Positions 10,201 to 22,300 of a DNA stretch of 64,000 bases are shown piece after piece. The stretch lies in NCBI RefSeq assembly GCF_000003815.2, contig NC_049983.1, positions 26,566,192 to 26,630,191 of the forward strand, in the 5' to 3' direction. The notes beneath the pieces were generated by a model, which saw only the letters and a list, made by a program, of their open reading frames with translations, had not been told where the DNA came from and ran no database searches. Position 1 is the stretch's first letter. Every line of letters starts with the position of its first letter. Source of the DNA: Branchiostoma floridae. Lineage: Eukaryota; Chordata; Leptocardii; Amphioxiformes; Branchiostomatidae. The translations under genes and the position numbers were made by a program.

Positions 10201-13200
10201 ACAGCGGCTACATGACAAAAGCGTCAGCTACCTGCAGACGTGTACGTGTACGTGGCGTAACGTCTCGCCGCCTCGTCTCCCTCGACGGTGTCTGAAGACG
10301 TTTCTCCGTCTCCTTGCAACACGTCAGGTAACCCATTGCCATGGCTGACACGCCCGCGTGAACTGCCCTGGCGGACAGGAGGGGGTTGGGGAGCTTGTGC
10401 CTCGAGCTCCTTAGGCTTAGTTTCCTGTTGCCCCGCATCGCGTAACGACGGTGGGAGATCCTCGTCCTTTATTGTATGGTAAACTCGATCGGCTTCTTTG
10501 CACGTGTCTGAAGACATCTCTTGTCTCTTCTGGCGCTTAGCAGAAGCGCCTTTGCGCTGATCAAGGCGGCTATCGGGGGACATAACCTCTTCGCGTTGAT
10601 AGACAGCACAGGCAACGGGCGTATGGTCTTTATATGTGAAAAAGATTTAGAATGTAGAGAATGATACCATAAGCATAACTAGAATGGCAAAATTTTCGAG
10701 AAAACGCACTGTCAGACCGTTTCTCCTGCCAGCCATTTGCCTTTTGCCAAGCTACTTACACACAATACTTTACATTTAGGCTCGCCCCTGAGGCTTTGCC
10801 AAAAAGGAGCATAATTTATGCAACGTTATTCATTCATTGACTTCATTTGGTTACTGCGCATAATCAATTGTTTCTTCGCAAATTTGACAATTTTAACCTC
10901 ATTATCTGTATTCAGACGGAGGGTGGCTTTGAAGGCCCCCGGTAGCTTCCATGTCGCATAACGTCAAATCGGTTTACACTAGTCGAGTAAACAGATGTGC
11001 ACAATTTTCTTGCAATTACGGTTGCAACAATTTTGCAAAGTTTGGAAAATTTGCCATTTTTCGTGTTTTCCGTTTGATGACAGACATTTTGGACGAAAAT
11101 CGCTAATTTTGCTTCTAACAATGTATTTCTTATATTACTGTGTATATGTTTCAGAATGAAATATGCATTATTATGTTAATTTGATGACGTCATCGGCCCA
11201 AATCCAAGATGGCTGAACATATAGCCAGATCAAGTATATCGAGCTTCTTATCCCTTGAGATTAGTAAGTACCGGGTATTATTCTATAAAAAAAAATCTAA
11301 TGAACGTTTTTAGTCTATTTTCATTATCTTTTATGAGTATTTGTTGAAAAGATGTGTTTTGGGCAAATTTAAGTTGGCGGACCCAAGATGGCTGCTCCCA
11401 AATGGTACTGCATGACGTCATTATCACGTCATTGATGTTGCTCTTGACAAAGAAGTCGTAGCAGACATTATTTATTTGTTATCTACACTTATTGGTACAT
11501 TTCATAGCATGCCTTGAAATTTTCTGGAGTCCCTTAAATTGTTTTTCCATAGTTCTAGCCAATACAATCAAATCAAGGACGTCATATCATGACGTCGTAT
11601 TACGTATTACGATTCTCATATTTTATGTCTTCACCATTCTCAAAAAAAAATCGTAATCATATGACAAGTCGTGAATTAGGTGTTACAAATGCGGTCCTCT
11701 AAAGCCCCCCCCCCCTCCCATCCCAGATTGACCAAAAAAGTCCGATCTGAATAGGGTTTATTTATTTATTTATGTCATTTCAAGACAGTGGATGGCCCCT
11801 ACACGTTTTGAACGTTGATGTCCAAGATGGCTCATCTTACATGTAAACAAAGTAGAACTATATGAAAATAGTCAAGTATTGTATGGTTTCTTCCGTTGAA
11901 CCAACACGGTGAACATGACGAGAAAGTACCAAAATAGGAAAACACATCGTGTGGTAGTTTTGGTTGTACTTGTAAAAGTGACACTAGTGAGGTACATGTA
12001 GCTTTGACCGTAAAAGTAGAACTAGTGCGATAGTAAAAGTGGCACTAACGTGGTAGCCATGACTGTAGTTGTCAACTTGCTAATATTGATACCAGTCTAT
12101 CACACTAGTGTGACTTTGTGTATGACTTGAATACAGATATTAAAGACTTGTTGGCTGCGATACCATGTTTTGTCGCTTCAATTCTGGTAACTATGATTAT
12201 GGTCTCTATTTTGGATTTTTCTTTTTACCCATTCTGTTTTTTCGCCCTAGCCTGCATAAAATTTGGAGTCTGTAGAGGATGGCATCCATGAAATGTACAT
12301 GCTGTCGCCTTATTCTGACGTTATAGTCACATGTACCTTTATATGACTGCGCATGAGGTGATGCGAATGGCATGTTGTTTTTCTGCAATACGTATTAGAC
12401 TAATTTTGGAGGATAAAGAAGTTAATCTCAGCTAGAAGGTACAAACGTCTGACATCAAACAAAGAAACACGGCTGGCATTATGCGTACAGACATCTTGAG
12501 AGACTTCAGATACTTTCTCGGATCACTTTCCCAATATTCCTTACATTTGATTTAAAAGAGACAATTAGGAAGCCAAGATATATCACCACCAAATTGACCC
12601 AGAAAAACACCCAGAAATTTACTTAAGGCCTGTTGAAAAAATGTTGGTTCCGGTTACCGACCAACCCTGTCAAATACCTATCGGCCTTAGGCGTTTTGTG
12701 GTCCAGATATGGCTAATATTAAACTTTAACAGCTCTAGTAATTCTTACAAGATGTACAGTATATCAACTCAGCATGAATTTGTATTAACGTTTCTGTCTC
12801 ATGTAAAATTTGTGACCAAAACAATTGTTTGCGGTTCGAAAACCAAGCTGCACAGCGATAGGCCAAACTTAACAACTTCTTTCCGCAGACTTGACCTACG
12901 ACAAAAATGTCAATACCGGCAACCCATACGCACTTGAATGAATATACGTACGCACACGGTGCACGTACAGTGGCACTTACATGGATGCACCTACATACGA
13001 ACAAGAAAGCGCTATCTGAAACATACCTAGCTACGTGCCTTCTCTTTAAAAATAAGGATTCTTTTGCGCAAAAATCTATTCAGTATTCTCGATAGGCAAA
13101 CCACAAGAGAGTCAGCTACCTGTAGGCATGTACGGACCTTTCCTTTTCACCTCCTCGGCTTCTCCGTACGCGTGTGAAGACGCTTCTCGTGCTTCTTTCC

Positions 13201-13339
13201 TGTCGTCAGGAGCGCCGTGGCCACGGCGGACACCTGCGCGTGAACCCCCCCGATGGACGGGAGAGGGTTGGGGCGTCGACCCGCTGGTTTGGCCGCTGCC
13301 GGACCCCGAGATAGGGACAGTCTCCACTTGCTCGGACAT
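7197..13339 (-). CDS. Lectin 1: type II membrane collagenous C-type lectin
   Basis: Eight exons join to 2031 nt (676 aa): 13339-13120, 10627-10232, 9749-9613, 9459-9153, 9035-8850, 8745-8374, 7981-7601 and 7228-7197. Order in the protein: two cytoplasmic-tail exons rich in Pro, Arg and Tyr; one hydrophobic membrane segment ([19 protein letters not shown]); a coiled coil of four 17-residue units; two collagen Gly-X-Y blocks; and a long-form C-type lectin domain with QPD and WVD motifs. There is no N-terminal signal peptide, so type II topology is inferred. The tail and collagen/lectin exons are phase 1-1. It resembles vertebrate membrane collectins and scavenger receptors in architecture, and a role in pathogen or debris recognition is inferred. 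The intron after the coiled-coil exon uses a GC donor. The upstream exon order (13339 then 10627) is inferred from phase. Confidence 0.78.
7601..7981 (-). CDS. Lectin 1 C-type lectin domain exon
   Basis: 127 codons, phase 1-1. Starts [15 protein letters not shown]. Six cysteines fit a long-form domain. Motifs: [28 protein letters not shown] (QPD, galactose-type in the known family) and QWVDGRC...FICQ. Calcium-dependent sugar binding is plausible but not proven. Confidence 0.9.
8374..8745 (-). CDS. Lectin 1 collagen exon B
   Basis: Gly-X-Y repeats with an interruption ([11 protein letters not shown]). It includes three near-identical 45 bp units encoding [15 protein letters not shown] and ends [15 protein letters not shown]. 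Phase 1-1. Only 104 bp separate it from exon A. Confidence 0.87.
8850..9035 (-). CDS. Lectin 1 collagen exon A
   Basis: Gly-X-Y run such as [19 protein letters not shown] with one break ([10 protein letters not shown]). It ends [15 protein letters not shown], nearly the same end as collagen exon B. Phase 1-1, 186 nt. Confidence 0.85.
9153..9459 (-). CDS. Lectin 1 coiled-coil exon (4 units)
   Basis: Four repeats of a 17-residue unit like [17 protein letters not shown] (51 bp each) precede a conserved tail [19 protein letters not shown]. The exon ends CCAG followed by gcaagt, a GC donor; paralogs have gtaagt. Confidence 0.85.
9613..9749 (-). CDS. Lectin 1 transmembrane exon
   Basis: Begins [20 protein letters not shown], then a hydrophobic helix of about 22 residues, and ends MMKE before gtaaac. 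Phase 1 in, phase 0 out. The same layout is seen in lectins 2 and 3. Confidence 0.85.
10232..10627 (-). CDS. Lectin 1 exon 2, second cytoplasmic tail exon
   Basis: An open phase 1-1 exon of 396 nt. It contains [23 protein letters not shown] and [13 protein letters not shown]. Its second half is homologous to exon 1, so the tail arose by exon duplication. The acceptor reads catataaag, which is poor in pyrimidines. Starting instead at MSPDSRLD (10583) as an alternative first exon is possible. Confidence 0.7.
10628..13119. other. Lectin 1 first intron
   Basis: No further exon recognised. It contains several 'caagatggc' degenerate repeats (11190-11400, 11820), a poly-C tract near 11705 and sequence shared with lectin 2 intron 1 (11870-12380). 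Confidence 0.5.
13120..13339 (-). CDS. Lectin 1 exon 1, initiator cytoplasmic tail
   Basis: Starts [12 protein letters not shown] and ends [10 protein letters not shown] before the donor gtagct. It parallels lectin 2 exon 1 and lectin 3 exon 1 (Pro/Gly/Arg-rich with [10 protein letters not shown] core). It carries a YMPT tyrosine where paralogs have YATYTSAG. Confidence 0.75.
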
Positions 13340-14539
13340 TTGGATTGTACCTTCAAGTTACTGAACTGGCAAGCAACGAGTGCACAGCTACCGTACTAGT
13401 CTTCGACTGAGTCGAATGTTGTTTTTCTACACTGGCAGACGAATTAATAGCTATGGGACCGGCGAGGTGATATGAGACCAATATGCCGTAAACACGAGTC
13501 AATCTGTTGCATGAGTTACTCACATCAAAGTCCTAGCACTCCTTAGAAGGTACATTTGTACTAGAAACGTAGTAATTGAGTGGCTCTTTCAAAAGACAGT
13601 TATGTAGCAGACCCGGCCTTTTGCTCATCCCAAAGCAACAAAACAATCGGTGGGGTGTTATTTTTTCGCATTTGATATTTGCAACTTTTTCAGTGCTTCG
13701 ACACTGTTATTGATAAAACCTCATTGCTTCCTACAATCAACTTCCTTGATTTCTACGACTGTACCTAGGCCTGGTTTGCATTTTTTTTACTCCCTCTCTT
13801 TAATACAGTTAAAGATACTTTTACATACACGTACGTTATTCTAGAGGTGGAGGCAACAACGTTATGTTGTAGCCTTTGGTGCAAAATATCTACAGGTCAC
13901 CCAATGATTATATTTGTTTCCTCCTAAAGGTTACATTGCAACTATATGGTGTATAAGCTTCATGTATAATCGTTGAAAAACAAAAACATTTCAAGTTTTA
14001 TAAATTTTTTTTTTCATCCTGACTCATTGATTAAACGAATATTATAGAATTTATTTTAAATGATGGTCCACTGTACTAAAATCAATCTTTAGCTTTTCGA
14101 TTGATTATTTTGCGAAAACATTGAACCAGCGGTTACTACAGGGAATGGACCCCAGGCTATAGTCTTTTTGCCAAACCCCATATTTTGGGGTAACCTTGCA
14201 ATGCGGTTCATACAAATTTTTTTTTGCTGTTTCTATACCTCTGAGGTTTGCTCTATCATAATCTGGATGATGCCACTCTGTCATCATTGGGCAATCCGCA
14301 CAATATGCAAATTAGGGCAGCCATTAAGGAAAATTTTGTTTTCATCAATATCTCAGTAACTACACATGATATCAAATTGATTTTGGTGTCTATCCCCATG
14401 TTTTGAGGGGAAAAGAATCAGATTAAGTCATTTCAATAAAGATCACATCAATATTTTGTGCCAAATAGGCACAAAATATGCAAATTAATTCCGTTATTTG
14501 TGCGCTTACAAAAGAAAACTGAATGTTCAGTGCTTTTGC
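13340..14539. other. Flank between the two lectin units
   Basis: Upstream region of lectin 1. No gene seen. 13650-13960 is diverged from 23400-23760, which fits the end of the duplicated unit. Promoter elements cannot be assigned. Confidence 0.45.
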
Positions 14540-15279
14540 GTATACAGAGGTTCAGGTACAGATCTTAACCTGAACCTCGACAATATTAAGTTTCTTGTGG
14601 TCTTCAATGATGACAAAAGCGTTAATTAACAGTTAACAGAATGTTTATTGAGACCTTGCCGAGAACCCAGCTTTTAAGAAGATCACAAATGAAAAAAATG
14701 GTGCTGATTTGAATTAAAATAATAAAATTTTTTCATCAGTTTTCAGGGCTAAACTTCCGTCTTTGTGGTAGGATTATAGTAGACTCAAGACGTAACACGT
14801 CTACGATTACAAAATAAGTCCAAACGTTATGTACACTTGAGTGTAAATATGTTCAGGTACAGTACCTGTATACCGATGTTCTGGTATAGGGTACCGGTGC
14901 ACATCGCTGTCTTCTCATCATTTTACCTTCTTACATGTCTGTTCCTTCCAAGGAGATAATCTCACCTTTTTTTTCAGACATAAGTGTCATCAGCGTGCTA
15001 ATTTTGATAAATATGTTTACAAGAGCTACTTGTTATGATAATTATATAAAATAAAAACATGTCGTAAAATTACAACAAACTTTTGTTCTGATGTACTTGA
15101 AAATAATGCAGTTGTCAAAGAGCAAGAATATTAGTTGTAGTTTTACTGTAATGATAGATGAATTGCTGTCCTTAACTTTTAGTGCAATTCTCCCTGGAGG
15201 AGTACATGTAAATGCCAACACAATTCAGACTCGACTAAAAGTCTGCAACATGGTATTTTAATAAAGATTTCAAAGATTT

Positions 15280-15990
15280 CAATTGTATATGTCTGGGGTT
15301 GTATACAGATGCAATTATATAGTACAAGCTGTGTTTATACAAACTGAAATTATATTGATTATTTAGAAATGGTGCACAGTCTATACCCAAATAAAATGGA
15401 ATCAAACTGAAGTCTTTCAGCCTAGTTCCTTGTTCTTTTAGTTTGTTTTTTTGCTTCTCTGTAACGTTAAACATTCTCTATTAGACCATGTCGATTCGAT
15501 TATATGGATGACGTCCTCACGCGCATGAATTTTATGCCCCTCACAGAAAAAGTTTTTGGTCATCTATAATTGTGCAAAGCAGATGGAAAATGAGCAAATA
15601 TGTGTCGTAACTTCAATAAATCAATCATTTGTTCAACTTCCTTGACCACTTACATTCATAATGAAAGCATTTGAGTTAATTATGTGTATTCTAGTGTAAA
15701 TTACGTATGTGTGTTGGCACCCAATACCAGCCATGCTGTCTGTGTTTGCCATGAATTGCGTTGAATGCAATTTCAATAAGATGAAAATAAACAATATATG
15801 ATGCAAGCAATTTTTTGCCAAATTTCTTTTTGCACGCTTGAATCAGTTTCGGGGTTCTCAGACGACGTCGTCCAAATAATTGAATCAGCATCGTAAGAAA
15901 GGTCACATCTTAAAACTTCTCTTCTCTACGCTGCAAACCACAATAGTGTTGAAAGTACTTAAAGTGTGCCGTACTGCGATATGGCATCGA
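15280..15990. repeat. 0.9 kb repeat, copy C
   Basis: Diverged copy of 5225-6105 and 6155-6965, in the equivalent position downstream of lectin 2. Confidence 0.65.
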
Positions 15991-16333
15991 CCAATTCAAA
16001 TGGCAACGACCGTTCCGACGAGTCGAACTTTACTAGCGGTTTGTGCTAACTGGACAGGCCGCGGTAGCTTTGCAGCACTGTCAACAGTGAATGCTTTATT
16101 AAACGTTGTAACAGACTCCTCATCTTCGCCAGTTTAAATTGCTCAAAATAACAGATATTGCCGGGAAAATAAAATAACATTAACATCTACAGCTGGCTAG
16201 GTTACGACACATGAAGTTTCTATTGCAAATTACATCAGAACATCAAGAAAGTCCCTACATCCCCGGACCTGACCTGGCTCCAGCTTCAGATGACCTGTGA
16301 GTTGTACTGCGGCTGGCCAGCGGTGCCAAGAGC

Positions 16334-16356
16334 TCAGCCTGTCGTCTGGCGACGTC
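16334..16356 (-). CDS. Lectin 2 terminal mini-exon
   Basis: After acceptor tttcccag, phase 1 reading gives RRQTTG then TGA at 16334-16336. Confidence 0.65.
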
Positions 16357-19300
16357 CTGGGAAATTAAAGAGTTTAGAAAGACTAAGATTACTATTTTCA
16401 ATCAATCTAATGAATCAAAATTGTAAAACAAGGTTCTAGCAATCAGAGGCTGAATTGCTTCTCGTTGTATCTCTGCATGCGTTGTGCATAAATCTCAACA
16501 TTGAAAATTAAGTTATAATAATTAAGCACACTAAAATGTGATTGTAAGTTGAAATTAAGCTTAAGCTAGTATTGTTGTTACGACATATATTTGTTTTTTA
16601 TGACTAAAAATATAATCAGATAAATAGCTCGTCAGCAGTGTTAATTTGTTTCATTGACGGTACGGGACTGTTGCAAACTCTTGCAGCGTGGATCATGTAT
16701 AAACAGCAATTGTGATTTGATAAACTTTGCCAGATCTATACATAGTCAATTGCAAGCATAGTTGTCAGTATGATTTTTACCGAATCGCAGTAGGTTTGCA
16801 TGACGTACCTGGAGTGATTTGGCAGCTGAACGCAAGACTGTAGTCACATCTTGATTCATACCACGTGACTGTCCTGACGTGATCGCTGTTGTAGTTATAA
16901 ACGCAATCGCCACGGCCATCCGGCTGTCCCGGAGCCCAGATGGGGGACGTGCGTAGTGTAGAGCCGTCCAACCATTCAAAGATTCCCTCTTTGCCCTGAC
17001 GTCTTAGGCCGATCCAGAAGTTGTTTTTGTGAAAGTCGACCAGGAAGTCGTTGGTCGTGGCGTCTCGGGGCATGGCGAGGGTGCCGCCGTCTTCACCACA
17101 GGTCGCGGCCGCATCGTCGAAGGTCTTCCTTGTGTTAAAGGCCTTGTAGCAGATTCCACGCCACATTGCATAGCCATTCGGACAAGATGCTGTAAGAAAG
17201 ATTTACAGGAACAAGGGAAATATTGTGAAGATTCTAATTTCCTCACCGACTATTTATTTCTTGGCGCTCATCAAAATCATATCCCACTTTTTGCGGGCGG
17301 GTTTATGATTATGATTTAGGTAATGAATGAATACATTAAACATTTAGAACTGAGAAACGAAATAGCCTTAAAAATCTTATAGAGCAACATCCGAATGGAA
17401 CCAACTAGCACATGACTTACAAACTGTGAGTACATCCAAGATGTTTAGACAACAGCTAATGAAATGCATGCGAAGCTCAACTAATGGCACATGAAGTACT
17501 TGATAAGGTACATGCGTTTTTATGATATTTTAAATGACATGTTATATGTAGTTCATGTTATGTGTCCAAGTGGTATGTGTAATTATTACCTTCGCCAAGA
17601 AGGTTATATTTTGGGTAGCGTTTGTGTGTGTGTATGTTTGTAGGAAAACACCATAACTCAAGAACGCATGAATGGATTGTATTGATATTTGGTATGTGGG
17701 TAGGTATTGATGAGACCTAGAAATGATTAGATTTTGGGCCTCCTAGCGGCTTGCTATGGTACTGCAGCGGAACTTCCGGGTTGGATATCTCGAGTTCTGA
17801 ACATGCTGTGGCTATAATTTTTGAGTAGTAGACAGGTCTTGATGTCGAGAGTAAGTGGTATAGGTTTGGGCCCCCTAGCGGCTTGTTTTGGAACTGCAGG
17901 GTAGGTTTAGTGTCAGACTTTGAAAGGGAATAACTCAAGAAGGGGTTAACGGATTGTTATGATTTTTGGTATGTAGATAGCTTAAGTGATGCTTCATATA
18001 ATGACATAATGATTATGCAAATTGGTATCTAATTTGCATAATTAATGAGGAAATCGTGTAAACACGCCCAGTTCCATTATAGGTCCATTGCAACATGTGA
18101 CATTTGTAACTGAGAAACAGAAGAATATTGATAGATACATATTATGCAAAATAAAGACCTAATTTGCATAATTAATGAGAAAATGCTATAATGTCATTGT
18201 GGTAAATGACGGGAACTTCTTGCTTGTAGCATTTGGAAGCTATGTACAGGTGAACATCATTGAACATCAATTATGCAAATGAGATCCTCATTTGCATAAT
18301 TAATGACAAACACAATTGATAAGCAGTTGTAAAAGATCAAATCATTTGGCGAAGGTATGGGGTCGTGGAACTCTAGTTACCCCTGAAAAAGTAGATGTTG
18401 CAGTGATAAGCTGTCAACAACTAAAGAAGTCAATAAACAATAAAACAATACATTGACCATTAACTCTCGGGACGTGCTAAACTAAATGCCTCACCTGTAT
18501 ACGTATGTCCAGCCAGTCGGACAGGGCTTGGAGACTGAGACAACCCTGTTGGACCGGGCGGTCCGACGGGTCCCTTCCGCCCTCGGGGCCCAACTGGTCC
18601 GGGCGGCCCGTCCTCTCCCACAGGGCCAGCTGGCCCCATGGCTCCCTTTTCTCCCGGAGGTCCGGGTGGCCCGACAGACACAGGGCCAGCTGGCCCCATG
18701 GCTCCCTTTTCTCCCGGAGGTCCAGGAGGCCCGAAAGACACAGGGCCAGCTGGTCCCTTGGCTCCTTTTTCTCCCGGAGGTCCAGGAGGCCCGAAAGACA
18801 CAGGGCCAGCTGGTCCCATGGCTCCTTTTTCTCCGGGACGGCCAGCTGGCCCCATGGCTCCCTTTTCTGCCGGAGGTCCTGGTGGCCCTGGTAAAGAATA
18901 ATTAGAATTAGAGAGTCTGTTTAGATAGTTTATTGATTCAATAGCATTTCAAGGTAGTTAAAACACAGTTCGTCCTTTACCGGCAAGGAAATGTCATTAC
19001 AACTTACCTGGCGTCTTACTCATCTCGAGAAGACGTTGCTCAAAGACCGCACTCTGGTTTCGCTCCTTGTCAAGGCTGTGTTTTAAGGCGATGGACAGTT
19101 GGGATATGTTGTGCAGGTCGAGTTTCAAGACGTCAACAGTGACGGTCAGTCCCGATATTTCCTAAATACCGTTCAGGGTGTCAAACGTCAAAATAAAATG
19201 AACTACAGAAGAAGGTTCACAAATATTGATGAAAATGAGAAAGAAAGAAAAATTGCAGAAGAGAAAGAAAAATGGGGATTTTTTATACACTTGTGTTTAC

Positions 19301-22300
19301 CTCCTTCATAATGAACATCAGAGGGGCGAATCCCAAAGCGACCATGCTTAGCAGCACAGCAAAGCAGGCCGCCAGCCAGCTGCGGTTGGAGCAGATGAAG
19401 CTACAGAGTGCACAGCGGTTGCTTACTGCATCCGGATACGTGCGGTCTGTTAAAAAAGATATTGGTTAAGGTTAGTGGTTGGAGCAACAATAAAAATAGA
19501 ATATATCATTTCCTGATTACATTAAACACCAAAACAAGGATTATCCAACGAACATAGATTATTGCGCACAATCTACACCCGATGTTATTGAACATCGAAC
19601 GTTACAATTCACACTTCAAATTTAGGGGGGGTGTACACATGTAGTTTAAAATCACCCAATGAACTGTCTGCACTGACACTGTAAAGCATCGTGGCAATGT
19701 TTGGAGCTTTCATATGTGCTAAATGCACGAATGGCAAAATGGAGAGTATAAAGTGATTCTGATAATGTAATAAACTTAAAAGCAAATAAAACAGTTAAAA
19801 CAGACGGAAGGTCACTGAAAATAACACTGCAGTACTCCAGGTAATATTTTTTTGCAGTGGCCACATGTAACATGACAAGATCGCCAGCTACCTGCAGACG
19901 TGTACGTGGCGTAACGTCTCGCCGCCTCGTCTCCCTCGTGCGTGTCTGAAGACGTTTCTCGGTTTCCTTGCCTCGCGTCAGGAGGGCCGTTTCCATGGCG
20001 GACACGCCCGCGGGAACCGCCCTGATGGTCAGGAGGGGGTTGGGGAGCTGGCGACTCCTTCGGCTTGGCTTGCTGCTGCCTCGCATCGCGTACCGACGGT
20101 GGGAGATCCTCGTCCTTGATTGTGTAGTAAACTCGCTCGGCTTCTTTGTGCGTGTCTGAAGACATCTCCTGTCCCTCCTGTCGCTTAGCAGAAGCGCCTT
20201 TGCGCTGATCAAGGCGGCTATCGTGAGACATAACCTCTTTGGGCTGATAGGTAACAGGCGCACGGTTTTTACCTGTGGAAAGATGTAGAATGTAGAAAAT
20301 GATTTCCTAGGAATAACTCGAAAGACAACATTTTCCAGAAAACGCGGGATGCCTTTTGTCTAGCTACTTACACAGCCTACTACATATACCATTAGGCTTT
20401 CCCATTGGGCGTCACCAAAATATTTTGTCCAACTTGCTTCATTCATTGAATTACTGCGATCATAATGAAATGTTCTGTGAAACCTTTTGGCGTACAGTGT
20501 TTATTGTACACAATTTGTTCTTCGCAAAATCAGTTTCTTGGCCATTGTTTAAAGAAAAAGCATAGTTGATTCCGTTGAACCCTCGTGGTGAACATGACAA
20601 GAAAGTGCCAAATTAGGGAAACACATCGTTTAGTAGTCTTGGTTATCCCTTTGTTCATTTGGACCATTTGGCGGCCATCTTATATTTTGACCAATGACAT
20701 AATGAAATTAGCATAAATTATAAATTTTGAATTATAAAGTTACATTGAATTTCACAGGATTTCATTGATGCAAGAAAACAAGTGTAGTTTGCCAAGAAAA
20801 CCTTGTTTAAGTCGAAATTGGCAAATCTTAGCGAAAATATGCCAGGACAACACAAAAAAATGTGAACTCACTTTTTTGATTTGACATTTTTGCTACCAAC
20901 ATTTTGTGATAAATTATTAAGTTTGGTAGCTTTAAGACTAGCCGTTCATTAGTTATGCGACATAAAAGTTGCTGTGAGCCTCAAAATTCCCCTTCCTGGT
21001 CAGAATAGGCTTAGTGCAAAACATGGTCCTTCTTATCTTTTACATAGATTACGATAATGAGATGTAATTTGCAACTCCTTAACATGTCAAAATATTCTTC
21101 TTAAATTGACAAAGCAACGTGCTAGTATGTATACTGGTTGCCGATAAGCATTGCAAAGGAAATTTTTGGGGTCCCCACTCGGTCATTTTAGTCGCAAAAA
21201 AGGTCGGGTGTTTCTTTGAGGGTTTTACTTGTAGAAGTGACAGTAATCAGATACATGTAACTATGACCATAGTTATAGAAATAGTAAATCAAAAGTAAAA
21301 GTTGCAATTTGGTAGTCATGACTGTAGCTGTTCAACTTAGTAATTGATACAGGTCTACCACGATATGTTCACTTTGTATACGTCTTGAATACAGAAATAA
21401 AAGACGCGATGGCTGTGATACCGTGTTTTGACGCTTCTATTCCGGCTACAACATTCATGGTCTCTATTCTAAGTTTTGCTTTCACGCATTCTGTTGTTTT
21501 TCGCCCTCTTTTATTAAATTTGGCGCCTGCAGAGAATGACATCAATAAATCTACTTACTGTGGCCCTAGTCTGGCATTATAGTCACATGTACCTTTCTAT
21601 GACTAACTACGCATGAGGTGATGAGAATGGCATTTTGTTTTTCTACAAGAATCATGCAGACTGATTTGCTAGGATAAATAATTTAATCTAAGTTAGAAAG
21701 TACAAACGTTTAACATCAAATAAAGTTACACGGCTGGCATTATGATTACAGACATCTTGGATCACTTTTCAACATTCCTTATAATTGATGTAGAAGAGAC
21801 AATTAGGCAGCCAAAATACATTACCACCAAGTCAACACGAAAACACCCAGAAATTTAGTACATAACCCCTATATATCAGCAGGTACATTGTAGGACAACA
21901 TACGTAAGGCCTGTGGAAAAATGTATTTTTGGGATGCCGAACGATCCTGGCAAAAACCTGCCTACCTTAGCCTTGTTTGGTCCATATTAAAGGGCATATT
22001 AAACTTTTAAATATGACATCTAGTAATACTTACAATATATAGTATATCAAATCAGCATGAGCTGCGTATTTTTGTTTCTTTCTCAGGTACATTTTGTGGT
22101 ATAAAAGAATTGGTTGCAGTTCGATAACTAGGCTGCACAACGATAGGTCAAGATCAAAAACAGTTCTTTTTCGCAAACTTTACTAAAGAGAAAAAAAATG
22201 TCTATACGTAACGCATACACACTTGATTATACTTAGGCACAAGACTGAGTGGTCCCTTCACACGAGAATCGGAATGAGCCGGAATGCCGTCTGAATACAA

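Larger units (their letters stand above)
4240..13950. repeat. Segmental duplication, copy 1 (lectin 1 unit)
   Basis: Non-coding markers at 4336-4400, 4700-4930, 5225-6105, 11870-12380 and 13650-13960 have diverged counterparts in the same order at 14580-15010, 15280-15990, 20570-21620 and 23450-23760. All exons of lectin 1 have orthologous positions in lectin 2. Boundaries are approximate. Confidence 0.75.
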